A DNA stretch of 64,000 nt from Chromera velia (taxonomy: Eukaryota; Sar; Chromeraceae). A program made the position numbers and the translations under genes. The DNA is taken from positions 1 through 64,000 of the forward strand of contig JAHBMJ010000310.1 of NCBI GenBank assembly GCA_018398765.1. Reading direction: 5' to 3'. The notes beneath the pieces are model-generated. The model made no database searches. It was not told the origin of the DNA and saw only the letters and a list, made by a program, of their open reading frames with translations. Shown here piece after piece: positions 45,676-58,681 of the stretch. Position 1 is the first letter of the stretch. Every line of letters starts with the position of its first letter.

Positions 45676-46467
45676 TAGGGCTGGGAAAAGGTTTATTTAG
45701 AAAAGCTAGGTTCAAATATGAAAAAGTGAACCTGTTGGACCTGTTTTGCAATTGCATGAACCTGTTTTGAACCTATCTTTGAGACCATACCATGACCATG
45801 CCTAGGATCATGCACGCACGCGTAGCCACTAAGACAAGCCTGGCCAGGCCGGGGTGCGCTGCCCACGGCTTAGGAGAAATAGAGAGCCAGAGCTAGATGT
45901 TTAGCAAGTTAATTTATACAAAATAACGGTCTGGGTCAAACGGAATTGGGGTCACACGGACTAGCACACGGACCGTAAAAGCACCGACTTAGGGGCCCCA
46001 CTAGGCTATGGGCCGGGGGCGCGGCGGGGCTAAAGAGTAGATGAGCTTAGACAACTTAGGGGCCAGAGGCGGCGCCGCCAGCCAGGGGGGGCCGACAGGA
46101 CCGGCGGCCCCCCGGGGCGGGGCGGGCCCGGCCCGGGTAGGCCGGGCACGAAGGCGAGTTAGGCCGGACCATAGGCCAGACCGGTTCACAAATTGGATCT
46201 TAGATTGAATCCAGCGTTGAACCTACGTTTTTTTTTTTAATTTCATATTATCATATGCAATCTTTAGATCACCTTTCACAATCTTTAGATTACCAAAAAG
46301 TCCTAAAACTATCAGGAAAACGCTCAAAAAACATGTAAAAATTCAAAATACAGTATCAAAAACGGTAAGTTTGCACTAATTAAAAGTGAACCTGTTTTTG
46401 AACCTGTTTTTGAACCTGATTCAGATTCATTACTTCGAAGTGAACCTTGAACCTTTTCCTAGCACTA
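45676..46467. mobile_element. hAT-like non-autonomous DNA transposon, 792 bp
   Basis: The left end is TAGGGCTGGGAAAAGGTT and the right end in reverse complement is TAGTGCTAGGAAAAGGTT. They are flanked by 8-bp repeats TTAAATAA and TTAGATAA (7 of 8 match). Subterminal GAACCTGTTTT repeats occur at both ends in inverted order (45726-45773 and 46386-46420). The centre (46005-46160) is extremely GC-rich. No transposase frame is present. TIR sequence and 8-bp duplications fit the hAT superfamily. Confidence 0.8.
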
Positions 46468-46475
46468 TTAGATAA

Positions 46476-47033
46476 TGATAAGAATGTCTTAGAATGAATT
46501 ATTTTCTATTCTAATTTATAGCACGATTTAAAAAATCGTTTAAGTTTTGGAGAAATTCAATTGAAATTATTGAATAAATGAAATGAATGAATAAAATTTC
46601 AAAAACTAGTTCAAAAAGCATGTGGAGGTCGTCGTTTCACCAAAACCTTTGATAACCACCTTATACCTGAATGCTAGACGCCCATTCATTAGGCCAATGG
46701 CGATGACATATGATTAGAAACATATTTTTCATCATTTTCTACGTTAGAAGCGCTAACTAGGACCTTCCTCAGACTTCCAGTTTAATATTTTTCAAGTTTA
46801 TATGAATATACCTTCCAAAACTTTTTTAATTGGACCAGCCTTTACTAGCCTTAGAACGGTGGTTTCACATGTTTTTTCCAAAGAACACAACAATTATGTT
46901 CACTGTTCAGAGAAGTTAAAGCCCTAGTTAAAGCCTGGGTCAAAGCTAGTTTGAACAGGGTTGAACAAGAAACAGCAGCTTTAACAGCTGCATGATGACA
47001 AAGCTTTGCACTGGCAGCTAGCTTTTCAGTCAA
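46476..47033. other. Intergenic, AT-rich
   Basis: No coding support; 3' flank of the deoxyhypusine synthase gene. Contains GTTAAAGCC/GTTTGAACAGG short repeats at 46915-46985. Confidence 0.5.
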
Positions 47034-49283
47034 TCAGAAGTCTTCTCCTTTTCCAGATTTCGTCCTCTCTCTCCCATCCCCGCCTCCCTCTCTCCACCAT
47101 CTGACGAATGAGGCTGCCGCAAGGAGGGGAAAGACCACCGTCGCCTCTGCACAGACCTTGACTTGCCGTGCTCCCGTTCGGATCTTCCCCCAGCTGATCG
47201 CTTCCTCCGGGTTTCCTCCAGAGTCGCTTCCATCGAACTCTTGAGCTGCATTCAGAATTTGTGGACGTATGTCTGTACACATCTATATGTGGTAATTGAT
47301 TCTCTTGCTCTTTCGCATATCTAGGCAGGCAGAGAATGAAGTCTTCGTTGTAGGAGGTTGATTCGTACAAGAATGGGAGAGGATCTATGAAGTATATTGG
47401 GAGACTTTTTTGGGCTTGCTCGCTACTTCTTTTATGAAAATGCTTCATTGGGTCCGGAGGGAATTCCTTCGAATTTTCGGGACCATCCTTGCGTCTGTCT
47501 CTCTAATCCCCATTTTCCCTGCAGGGTGTCTATCCTTGCCGCCCTCCTTTATGACCGACCGGTGTTGATGTACACAGCGAGGTCCGCTCCATTCCTCATC
47601 AGGTGGGCGTTGCAGGCGTGGTGTTTGGGGATTCCTGCGTGTTTGGGTATGTATCCACACACAGATTGATAGGTAGGTAGGTAGATAGATATGCATAGAT
47701 GCAGAAAGGACACTCAGGTGGAGAAGAAGAGAACGACCAAGGAAGGACGGGCTTGAAGGCTGCCTGAAGCGGTTTGTTTCGGTTGCGCTCCTTTCTTTCT
47801 TGTCCTCTCTTGATCCCTCGTCTCTGCCCTCACGCTGGTTTCCTTCACTTCCCTTTTCTTCCTTTCTCTCCTTTGCGAGACAAGACGCTGGATGTTCATG
47901 CGGTAGGGGGGAAGAGCTTTCGGGAAGTGGCCGAGGGGAAAGAATCGGGGAGGGAATTGTGCTGAAACAGTGGAAGGATCGGGAGGGTAAAAGAGAACAA
48001 GCTCAAAACCTCAAACGGAAACAAAAGACACGGCGCGAAATGGAATACGAAAGTGGACAGATATGGGAAGGAGGGACCTGGCTTAACGTTTACCCTCTCG
48101 TCGGTCAGTTTTCTCTTCTCATGATGTGTCTTTCCTCCTCTGGCCACCATTTTTTTCAGAGAGCGACAAAGGGAGAGATGGAGGAAGGAAGAGCGATTGC
48201 ATGGAGAAGCGAAGAAAGGGCCCACCCGGTAGGAATCAATCTTCCAATGAATGAGCCTTCTTGCCAGACTGTTCATGCACTTCTCTCTCCATGTCCAAAA
48301 ACAAAAATGCCCTCTCTCCCTCAACCCGCCTGCTCTACATAGGCTTCCTGACCTCCTCCCAAGATCAGCATTGCGCTCTTCCCCTGTGTGTGTCTCATGG
48401 CCATCTCATTAACTCTGCGGATATCCTGCACAAGGTCCACCCGAATAGCCTGCACATGACAAACGTATGCGTGCACGAATGCACTTCCATTCGTCCATTC
48501 ATTCAATCATACGTGATTCACACAAAAATGCAGAGAGCATGTTGAATTCGTGGATCCATCAGGACATCCTGCAGGCAGAGTTCAACAACCGAGCGAACTG
48601 CAGCCATACGAGGGGGAAAGAAACGGAGCACAATCAATGAATCAGAAATCAACAATCTGCAAGAATCTACAAAGCAGGAGAAGCCAGACAGCTCGAATGC
48701 TTTCCACGACATCGCATTGAAGAAGCATACCAGCCTCCCGTACTTCCTTGCTCGGACAGTGATATAAGAACAACAACAACATCTCCAGAAGCCCTAGGGC
48801 AGTCGCACAAGGCCCGCACAAATAATCCAAATCCAAAGAGCTTCTTTTTGAGACCAATCATCTAACCATCTTCTTCTCCACCCTTCTGTTACCTAACTCG
48901 ATTGCGCAAGACTCCAGGCTCTCTCCAGGGGAACCTCACCTACTGTTGACAAAAGAGGGGGGAGGCTTACTGGATCTTTTTTGTACGAGTGAAAGAAAAG
49001 ATTGTCGCCAATCGAGCCGTCAGTGATTGCAGGACAGAACACCTGCATGCATGCATGCATGCAGGCAAAGATCATATGCGCACAGCGGCACACGACCCAT
49101 CCATTGAGAGGAAGCGAGAGGAAGGCCGGAAGAAAGGAAGGGAGGCAAGAAGGGCGGAAAGGGGGGCAAAAGAAGAAAATCAGGAGGGGACTCTCGATCG
49201 ATCACCAATGGAAGTGAAGGGGGCTCCTCTATTGCTGGGCCTCCGAGAGAAGTTCTTCTCTCTCCCGCCCCCCCTCCACCCAC

Positions 49284-49351
<68 letters not shown>

Positions 49352-49372
49352 GTCTGTCTGTCTGTCTGTCTG

Positions 49373-49411
<39 letters not shown>

Positions 49412-51145
49412 TAAATCGGTGGCTGGGTGGGTGGGTGGGTGCAGGGGAGAAGAGAAAGAGGGAAAGAGAGAGACAACGAGCGAGAGAAAGGAACAGAAGA
49501 AGAAAGTGAAAGGAAAGAAAAAAAAAAAAAGAAAAGAAAGAAAGAAGGAAAGGAAGAAGAAAAAGAAAGAAGGAAAGAAAGCAAGAAAACCAGAAAGAAA
49601 AGAAAAGAAAACAGAAAGAGAGCATTCCATCCCTGCCAACCAACCAACCGGAATGTCGTTCTTCCAACACCAGTAGTAGAGAGACTCCTCGTTACCGATA
49701 CGCTCACCCAGTCGGTGGATCATCTGAACATTCGGTGAACCATGCAATGAATCAATCGTTCCATCCATCCTTCCTTCCTTCCTTCCTTCCTTCCTTCATT
49801 ATTCATTGACACTCACTCAAAAGAATCACAGCAGACGACATCACGAAAGGGAACGAGGAAAGAGGGACGACTGGCTGTACTACGGCTCTCTACTGAGGGG
49901 AGTGAAGGGAAGCGGATGCAAAGGCTTCCTTCCCTTCCCCCTTTCCCGCCTCACAAACATACAAACACTGAAGAGGACAAAATGAAGGAGAAAGACGAGG
50001 ACGTTTCCCACACAGAGGCAAGTGAGGAAAAATCGAAAATAGAAAATGGGAAAAACAAAAGGCAGCAGATGAAACGGGGAGTCTGTTGTCTTGCCCCAAA
50101 GAAACACCCCTGCCCTCCCACTCAGATACACAGAGGGAGGAGTGAGGAAGTGAGGGAGAGCGAGCGAGCGAGTCGCATTCTCAGCAGGCGAGAAAGAAAG
50201 ACACCTGTCCTCAATGATGTTTCTTCCTTTCTCTGCTGAATGACCTTGCTGGGTGTCCACAGTTCTCCCTTCTCCTGCTCCTCCCACATTTCATCCAACA
50301 AAGGCTGCAGCCACTCCTCGAAGAGAATGTAGTTCTTGTTTGGCACCAGCATGTTCCCAATCCGGTTCCACCCCTTTGCTCTCAGCTCTGCGCCCTTCAA
50401 ACTGTAGTCACCCACCACCGTTGGGGCGAGGCACTTAATAATGTCCTCCTCCACCCCCCCTGCCGAAGTACAGATCACGTCCACGAGCTTGTGCTTCGCG
50501 AGGAAGACAAAGATCTCCCGCAACCCTGCAGGAACAGATGCAAGAAAAACACCTTTTGAAGAGGACAGGCAGATAAAAAGGCGGGAAGACAGAGAGACAG
50601 GCAGCGACATGCAGGCAGACGGATTTTATACACGCATCCACATCAAGGGAAAAGAGGAAGCAAGCGACAGAGCGCTGAGCGACGGTATGAGAGAGGATCC
50701 CGAATCGCGTCGTTGAAGGTGAGCCGCATGCCCCAGTATTTTGCCAAAGTCACCGCAGATTACCAGAGAGGCGATGCCATTCTGGAGCATCCCAACACAT
50801 CCGTCTACGTGGACACAACATGCACAGTTGAAATGCAATGGCCTCAAGACTCATCAACTCACCTGAAGATATCAAATTGGATGTGAAGGTCAGCCAGATT
50901 TTGCATCCCGTCTCCGAAGCCAGTTCTCCAGGTTGCCTTCCCTCCAGCATCTCATTGACGATCTCGACTGCACGGCCGACATTGGTGGCCTGAAAGCCGA
51001 ACGTCTTGTAATTGTCCATCAGTTCTGTCACTGTCATTTCCTTCTTTTCTTCTTTTTCAAAGTCTGGTCCCTTGATCACAGAGGCATCCTCACCCATAGG
51101 TTCGGACTCTTGGAGCACTGCAGCTGCACCCGTTGAGCTGCTCAT
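47034..51145 (-). CDS. DHPS: Deoxyhypusine synthase, 7 exons, 364 aa
   Basis: Exons on the minus strand: 51145-50863, 50525-50245, 49723-49649, 49042-48971, 48449-48353, 47634-47560 and 47245-47034 (TGA). All phases agree, total 365 codons, close to the family's usual length of about 370. The enzyme transfers the aminobutyl group of spermidine to one lysine of eIF5A, using NAD, the first step of hypusine formation in the cytosol. Conserved blocks appear in order: [117 protein letters not shown] and [20 protein letters not shown]. The catalytic Lys is residue 315. Introns contain microsatellites. The divergent partner starts at 51880. Confidence 0.96.
49285..49620. repeat. Microsatellite cluster in DHPS intron
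   Basis: (TC)n 49285-49320, (TCTG)n 49321-49376, (TG)n and (AG)n to 49412, (GGGT)n to 49442, then a purine-rich GAAA/GAAG stretch to 49620. It lies in the intron 49648-49043 and generates spurious frames. Confidence 0.9.
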
Positions 51146-51879
51146 TGTGTATCTCGCGCTTCTCCCTTTCCTTTACTTTCTTTCCCGTCTCTTGCAACAC
51201 GACTTTCTGTTGTAGATCTTTGACCGCTACCGCTTTCCGTTTTTGCAGATTCAGTGGGAAATCCGAACCAACCGCCTTGAAGGAAGAGTCAGTGGTGTCT
51301 GCCATCAAGAGAAAACTGGAGCATCAGATCTGCAACCCAGAACTCATGGAGTGGTCTAATTTTAAGTTCTTCGAAGTTACGGATCTGCAAAGCCAAAAGG
51401 AGACGGCATGATTCCATGCAATCGGATCGAATATGATCGAATCGGATGAGCCGCCGCCGCGCGCGGTATGCGCACCGAAATGCACCGAATTAAGAAGAGT
51501 TTGTTCCAAAGTCACTTGGACGCGCGATCGTGGCCGGGATCGAGCCGGCCGTCTCCGGCCAGCACTGAGCATGCAAAAAACTGAGCCAAGTGGTCAATTC
51601 GATCAATCTGATCTCCTCAACCGACACTATCAGAGAAGGCCCCACCGTCATCTAACCGCAGCATGCATACAAACTTCTGATACTAAGATCAAGATTGCAG
51701 GATTAGTTCAATCGGCCTTCGTGGGGCTGTCCTGCTTTTTGCATCGGTCTGACAGTGACTTGTCTCAAGAACGAGACGGGGAAATTTTCAACGCGTTTCC
51801 CCACAGGTTTGTGCACCTTGCTTTTCCGCTCCGCCCCCCCAGCTTAGTGCTTGTGCCCGGTGCTCCGTAATAAATAGTG
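51146..51879. promoter_or_regulatory. Divergent 5' region, DHPS and membrane-protein genes
   Basis: A 734-bp spacer between start codons. GATCG-containing palindromes cluster at 51420-51550. Short open frames here lack support. A promoter role is inferred from orientation. Confidence 0.35.
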
Positions 51880-54086
51880 ATGGAAGGAGGCAATTTTGAA
51901 GTCCTCACCTCGCTGAGAGATGACAGAGATGTCCAGAGGAGCAAACCTCTGTGGCAACGAGGCGGTTTTATCCTTGCAGTCTCCGTCGCCTGTCTTATCG
52001 CTGTCGTTTTAATCTTCCGGCACCCGAGCCACGCAAGCGGTGGAAACCCCGTAAGCGGTGCCAAGGGGGCTGGGGGGTCCGTTCCTTTGTCGCTTGCAGC
52101 AGCGGGAGGGGGGGAAGAAAAGGCGGGCATCCGCATCGCCTGCGATGACCCTATGTACTCGAAAAAGGTCCTGAAGACCGTGTACGAGAATTCGTACTTC
52201 GGTCTTCTTCACAAGACTTACGGACAACAGAAATTCGAGGCGTCGGACATCAAATATGTGGGTGACAACTTTTATGCGGTGTGTGACAGTTCGTGGGGGT
52301 TGGGGAAGTTCGAGCGGAGTTTGCAGCCCTTTGGGGAGAAGAACGTTGAGTTGTGGGGAGAGGGGAAGGAGGAGCTCGAGGGGGATGCCGCAGAATCCCA
52401 ATGGGAGGCGATTGTGTATGATGACAAGACAGGCATGTTCATTGGCATTCAGGAAGCGATGCCAAAGGAAGACGAGGAGGCTGCTGAGGAGTCATTGGAG
52501 TCGTTGGTAGAGGAGGTTGAAGAGAAGGGGGAAGAGGGCGCAGATATCCTCACACAGGAGACCGACACTGCTGCAGAAAAGGCAGCGGCAGGGGAGGGAG
52601 AGGTCGTCTCAAAGCCTCAGGCCGCGACGTCCCTCCGTTCGTCGACTTCTAAGCGTCGTCTGAGCACTCCCGTAGCTGATGTGTACACAGCCATCATGCA
52701 AGAATTGAAATTGGATGAAGAGAACGGATCGTATGCGATCACAAAAGAATGTCCATCTGAGTTTACTTTCACAAACGGAAATAAGGGATTTGAGGGAGCG
52801 GCAGGGCTTCGCATGAAGTCAGGAGAGCTTCTGATCCTTGCCGTGTGTGAGGGGAATCATTGTGAGGGTGGGAAGAAGGGGAAGGAGGTAGGAAATGGGT
52901 TGGGGGTGCTGATGAAGAAGGAGGAAGACAAAGACGGAAGTTGCATCTGGAAGACCTTGAAGACAGTGAATCTTCCCAAGGCTGCAGAGTTTGTGGACTA
53001 TTCTGCCCTTGCCATCAAGGGCAAGCGTGTGGCAGTGACCTCACAAGAGAACAGTGCCGTGTGGCTGGGAGAGCTGGAGGGTGTGGACAAGGACGGTGTG
53101 GTGGCGGACCCGAAGAAGGTTGCGTTCTCTGACAAGGGGGAGGTCATGTTCTTCCCCAGAGACACCAACTGCATGGTCAGATTGAGCAACAGGCAGTCAG
53201 GACACACAGAAAACCGATACACAGATGCAGAGAGACGTACAAACACACAGACAGACAGACAGACAGAGCCGTAGACGTTGACAGACGCTCCACTGAGATC
53301 GCCTGATTTCCTCCTTTCTGCTTGTCTCCCACTTCCTTTCGGTCCCCCAGCGTCCCTCCTTAGCTGTATCTCTTCTCACTTCTCCCCTTACCCCACAGTA
53401 CATCCGTCATGCCGGTCTCAATGCGTCTCATTGTGTTCCCCCCCCCTTTTTTGCTGCATTGGTGTGGACTTGGGTGTGCGGTTCTCGCTTTCTCACCCCG
53501 CCCCGCCCTTTCCGCTTTGTTCGCGTATGTTTTGGCGGCTATTGGGCTGCCTGCCTGCTTCCAAGATCGGATTCTCAGAAAGGAAAGAAGTACAAAGCAA
53601 AAACGCCACACATGCACTCCATCTCTGTATTCTCTTGAATGCCCATCGGTGAACGAATGAGTGAGTGAATAAATGCATGCATGCATGCATGCATTGCTGG
53701 TCATCTGTGCGTTTTTTGACGCGCGAATGAAGGGATTGACGGATGAATGGATGGATGGATGGACGGATGGATGGATGGATACATAAATAGATATCCATGC
53801 CTGCTTTGAATCACGGGTGACTGCAGCTACGTGTACGGATGCATGTATGTTTGGATGCTCATATGTACGGATGCATCGGTACAACACTGTAGGTGTGCGA
53901 CTGCATGGATTGTATGCTGCATGCATGCATGGATGGCTGCAGGAGCTATACTGCAACGTGGAGGGTATTGACTTCATCAACGAGCACCTTCTGGTAGCAG
54001 CGAGTGACCAGATGAAGAAGAGAGGCAGACAGGACTTCCGCTGTCTGGCCAAGGACCAGTCTGTGCATGTGTTCCAAATTCCTTGA
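51880..54086 (+). CDS. Type II membrane protein with propeller-like lumenal part, 479 aa
   Basis: Exons 51880-53175 and 53943-54086, phase 0, total 480 codons; donor GTCAGA. Residues 29-46 form a single hydrophobic anchor (GGFILAVSVACLIAVVLIF) after a charged N-terminus, so the C-terminal bulk should face the lumen or outside. The ectodomain has repeated WD/propeller-like strands: ASDIKYVGDNFYAVCDSSWG, SQWEAIVYDDKTGMFIGI, CPSEFTFTNGNKGFEGAAGL, YSALAIKGKRVAVTSQENS, then CNVEGIDFINEHLLVAASDQ in the last exon. An acidic Glu-rich insert (about residues 200-265) interrupts it. I recall similar proteins in stramenopiles and other algae without known function. An extra small exon in the 767-bp intron cannot be excluded. 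Confidence 0.72.
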
Positions 54087-55426
54087 AGGAACAACGAAAC
54101 AGGCAGGCAGTCAGGCAGACAGCTTGGAGCAGAAATCCAGACGAAGAGACACACCGACACTGAGGCAGCCAACTAGGGAGGAATAAGAGAGAGACAGACG
54201 GACACTTCCGAGAACAGCGAGAAAAACGGACGCGCACATAGAGAGACAGGCTGGCAGACAGGCAGATAGATGCCGACAGAGAGGACCTTCCTACAGAGTG
54301 ACATCTGCATGCGAGCAAGCAACGTCAGATGCGCGAAATTTGTGCGTGAGCGATTCAAAATGGACAGAGCAAGTAGGGATACAGGCGTAGACAGACGGGA
54401 AAACAAAATTAATGAAGGAACGAACAAAGGAAAGCAGGAGCGAAGAACCGATCAATGATGGGTCACGTCTCAGAAGTCCCCGCGAGGGTGCGCACGTACG
54501 TGTGAATTCGTTAGTTTCTCCCATGTATGTATTCGATGCCCCCCCTCTCTTGACAGATCCCCCAGTCGACACGTCCACTTAATTGTTTGATGGTGTCAAT
54601 GGTACGGTTGTTGCATGGGGCACTTCATTGCTCCTGGAAGTTTCAAGGGAACTCGGCACAGCTGACGGGGGAGTTCTTTTTTCCGCTGCGTTTTCCTCTC
54701 AGCAGCTTGGGGGGTGGGCATCTCCTTTTGTCATTGGTTGTCTTGCGTCGCATGTTGTGCTCGGTGCTTGGAATGCCAAGCTTCCTGAGGTTAAAATGGA
54801 GCATTAGCCGCATCATCACTAGCACCATCACGACAGGCGCTAGGACAGGCGATTCATGTTGTTGAGACTCAATTAACTTGAGAGAATTTCAGGAGATGAA
54901 TTAATGTCTTTGTTAATGTCCAGACTTCTTCTCAACCTAGTTCTCAACGTTGTTAGTGACAGTTGGTCTATGAAAATATATTAATCTCATTTGTTTGCAT
55001 GAACGACGATGAACGAATTAAGCTTTTCTTCAAAAGCAATGCGTAAATAAAAAAAAAACTTTGATTCCAAATAAACTAAATTTTCTAATAATAGTATAAT
55101 GAACCCTTCAAATTCTAACCGAAATTTCGCTATTTTTTTATTTGATGAGTATTAACTAGAGTATTAATTGATTTTCTACTATCACACATAGTTAAAACTT
55201 GAATTTAGACTTCAATTACCTCCCTGCCCATACCTTAGCTTATTTTTTCCCCTTCTGGCTGTTATAATGCTCTGATTGTCCAGAAGCGGTTTTGTTCAGA
55301 AAACGGAAATGATGAAACTCTGTTAGATCAGATGCAGTGAACATGCAGTCTTGTCGTGAGGCCCACTGGGGCTGAATTCAGTGTACGCTGGAGCTGGTAA
55401 CGCATTTATCCATGCATGGAGCCGGT
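54087..55426. other. Intergenic, partly AT-rich
   Basis: No supported gene. A 74-codon plus-strand frame (54583-54807) reads like protein but lacks a start, acceptor or homology. 54870-55320 is AT-rich. Confidence 0.4.
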
Positions 55427-55669
55427 TAGGGATGGTATACGTATTACTGGGCCCGCGGCCGCGCCCAGTCTTCGAGTACCGAGGCCCGGTCCCGGCCCGG
55501 CGCGCGCCTGGCCACATAGTAGTCCTTCACAAATTAATATTCACAAGCTCTAAGCAGGCCGATACTAACCGATACTCGGCCGCTCAAGAAAGAGCCGATA
55601 GTCGATACTTTGATACCGATACCGATACTAGTACGATATGATATGATATCGATACGATAGCTATCCCTA
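55427..55669. mobile_element. Possible small TIR element, 243 bp
   Basis: The left end TAGGGATGGTATACG and the right end in reverse complement TAGGGATAGCTATCG are imperfect inverted repeats, enclosing a GC-rich core (55450-55512) and GATACCGATACC repeats. No convincing target duplication is visible, so the element status is tentative. Confidence 0.4.
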
Positions 55670-56291
55670 ATAATTAATATAATATCATACTTTAGCGGGG
55701 GCCCTTGCTTTCAACATGATTAAGCTTTTGCAAGCCCACCTATTTGGCATAGGTAAGCAGAATCTAAACTTCGCGCTAGACTTTGCGGGCCCCCACCTTT
55801 AAGTTTTTAACACAGTCCACCTCTGATAGCGTTTGGCCGTAAAAGCACTACTGGTAAAAAAATGGCTTTGGAATCGGTATGTCAAAAAAGAGTATAAGTA
55901 AAGTTAGACAACGTGATACTACACAACCTAAATTCATTCCTTACATTTTTTCCCCCTCTAAGATTTATGTTAGAACTTAGAAATCAATGCAAATTTTTTT
56001 TTAGACTTCTCTTTTACTAATTATTATTATGTAGAATTATTGATCTTTCGGTATTCTCACATCTTTGTATAATGTTTTCGTTGTCAATGTTGCCCGTTAT
56101 CTGAAGCAAAATCGGTTCTAGCTTTGCCAGAAAGTTAATTCTGCGTAGCAAGTCCAAGTTACACTGTCCAACTTGTTGCTTTTTCAATTAAACTCTGTCG
56201 CTCAGCGCTGCCGCAGTTTCCAGGGAATCGGATTCCTCCACGGACACTACGCACTGCTCAGGCAGCCGCTCTGCACACTCACTCACACTCA

Positions 56292-56329
<38 letters not shown>

Positions 56330-56949
56330 GGGAGAGAGAGGTGGGACACGAAGAAGAACGTCCCCCCGAGTTCAAACTGCCGTAAGTCGGTTGAAAGCTG
56401 CGAGCGAGCATCTAAGCAATTGCCGGGCCAACCTCCTGGGTGTACAAAAAAGCAAGGACATGCTCTTAAACGATCATATCACATGGGCCCCGCTACGCCC
56501 CCACTGCCAGCGGAATCCTTCAGATCAGTTGCTCAGTTGCCAAGTCGCGGCGGGCTACCCGTCAAAGAGCCGAGCTGCCAGTCAAGCAAGAAACCGATTC
56601 GGCGAAGAGATGAATGAGCAGGGAAGTACGCTGCATGGTCTACCATGTTCGGAGTGACTGCGTGACCGGAGGCAAACGATCATCAGCAAAGGAGTAGAAG
56701 AAACGTAGAGTCGTACAGACCAGAATACTGTAGACCGACGGACCTGAAGAACCTCAAGCACTTCTGCTCATATTTTCACTCATTCATCTAGTTGATTCTC
56801 TTTTCCCTGATTGATTCGTCTGCTTGTTTACGGAGCTGTGCGTTTTTGCGCTTTCTGTGTTGTTCTTCTCCTTGTGTGACTTGCTTTGCACGCGGGGTCA
56901 TCTAACTCCCTTGACAGACTGTGCGCGAGTGCGAAGACAGCTAGCTTAC
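55670..56949. other. Intergenic and 3' end of FAD synthetase gene
   Basis: 55670-56170 is AT-rich without genes; a (CACT/CA)n run lies at 56275-56324. The terminal coding exon of the FAD synthetase gene should fall in 56640-56940. One candidate enters after TTCTTCAG at about 56757 and stops at about 56641, but no family motif confirms it. Confidence 0.35.
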
Positions 56950-57956
56950 CGAGAAGTTCCTGTAAGGCGTCCCTGAGGAGGGCGATGGCTGCCTGTTCAG
57001 TCTCCAGGATGATGACCGTCCTGGGTCTGGACTTCTCCTCTCGGAAGATCGGATAGCTCCCGAAGGAGACTGAGGGAAACCGGGAGACAATCTCGTTCAG
57101 GAGAGACACAAGCTTCTCCTCCTGGAGGGCCACAGTCACCTGAGTCATTCAGTGATTCATTGAGTGATTGATTGATTGTACGGAATAGAGGCGTGCGCAT
57201 GGGTGCAGGAAGCAGACAGACAAAAGGGCATGGGTTACAATTGAGGGAATCCATCAGTGGAGCAACCAAGCGGAGAGGAAAGGAGAGGAGAGGAGAGGAG
57301 AGGAGAGGAGGGGAGGGAAGGATTGTCTGAGGAAGGTAAATGCGACTGAGAGGCAGACAGCTGCTACCTGCCCATGCATGACATGAATTGCACGGGGGCA
57401 GAAGAGATAGATGGCAGAGAACCAACCCTGTGGTTGCCGTCTTGGCCCGTACATTAATTTTCTTGCTCGCTTAATTCCCTTCTGATGGTGGCTCGCTGAC
57501 CCAATGCAATGAGCACAGAGCACAGGAGAGCTCTCGAGCCTGCCGACCTTTCTTGTCGCTTTCGGTCGCGGTTTCCCAAGCCAGGAGCTGCAATTGGTTG
57601 GCACACCATGCATGTAAATAAACAAAATCGGAGGCTCCAAAAAATACCTAGAAGCTGAGGGTACCCAATCTCGCATAGCATCTGAGGTCGATGGGTAGAG
57701 GAGAGAGGCTCAATGACTGAATGAGAGTGCAAATGGAAGAAGAAATTGATGAAACGCAAACAGGAAAGAGGCAAAGAGAAGCCACGGAGGACGGCATCTC
57801 GAAACGTTCCCGCTTTGCAATCCGCTCTCCCCCAACCAAGCCAGCATCTTACCCGCATATGACGTCCATCTTTGCTGCGAAGAATTTGGGAACTCCGGGC
57901 AAAACGAAGACTCTGTCGATCTGCATGCAGAAAGAAAGAAAGAAAGAAAGCAAGAC

Positions 57957-58009
<53 letters not shown>

Positions 58010-58062
58010 AAGAAAGAAAGAAGAAAAGAAAGAAAGAAAGAAAGAAAGAAAGAAAAAAAGAG

Positions 58063-58093
<31 letters not shown>

Positions 58094-58142
58094 ACGAGAG
58101 AGAGAGAGAGAGAGAGAAAGAAAGAAAGAAAGAAAGAAAGAG

Positions 58143-58177
<35 letters not shown>

Positions 58178-58186
58178 ACGAGAGAG

Positions 58187-58229
<43 letters not shown>

Positions 58230-58230
58230 G

Positions 58231-58261
<31 letters not shown>

Positions 58262-58275
58262 GAGAAAGAGAGAAA

Positions 58276-58308
<33 letters not shown>

Positions 58309-58314
58309 CAAGAC

Positions 58315-58367
<53 letters not shown>

Positions 58368-58382
58368 AAGAAAGAAAGAAGA

Positions 58383-58414
<32 letters not shown>

Positions 58415-58422
58415 CAAGACAG

Positions 58423-58479
<57 letters not shown>

Positions 58480-58531
58480 AAGAAAGAAGAAAAGAAAGAA
58501 AGAAAGAAAGAAAAAAAGAGAGAAAGAAAAA

Positions 58532-58601
<70 letters not shown>

Positions 58602-58617
58602 AAGAAAGAAAGAAGGA

Positions 58618-58681
<64 letters not shown>

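Noticed and set aside
46001-46189. 60-codon Pro/Ala/Gly frame
   Set aside because: It is the GC-rich core of the hAT-like element, without a start, motif or splice support.
50713-50830. Candidate extra exon in DHPS ([20 protein letters not shown])
   Set aside because: Joining 50863 directly to 50525 keeps phase and gives the conserved SNLISSGLREI motif; the candidate has no usable donor.
54583-54865. Protein-like plus-strand frames after the membrane-protein gene
   Set aside because: Two overlapping frames look equally plausible, with no start, acceptor or recognised motif.
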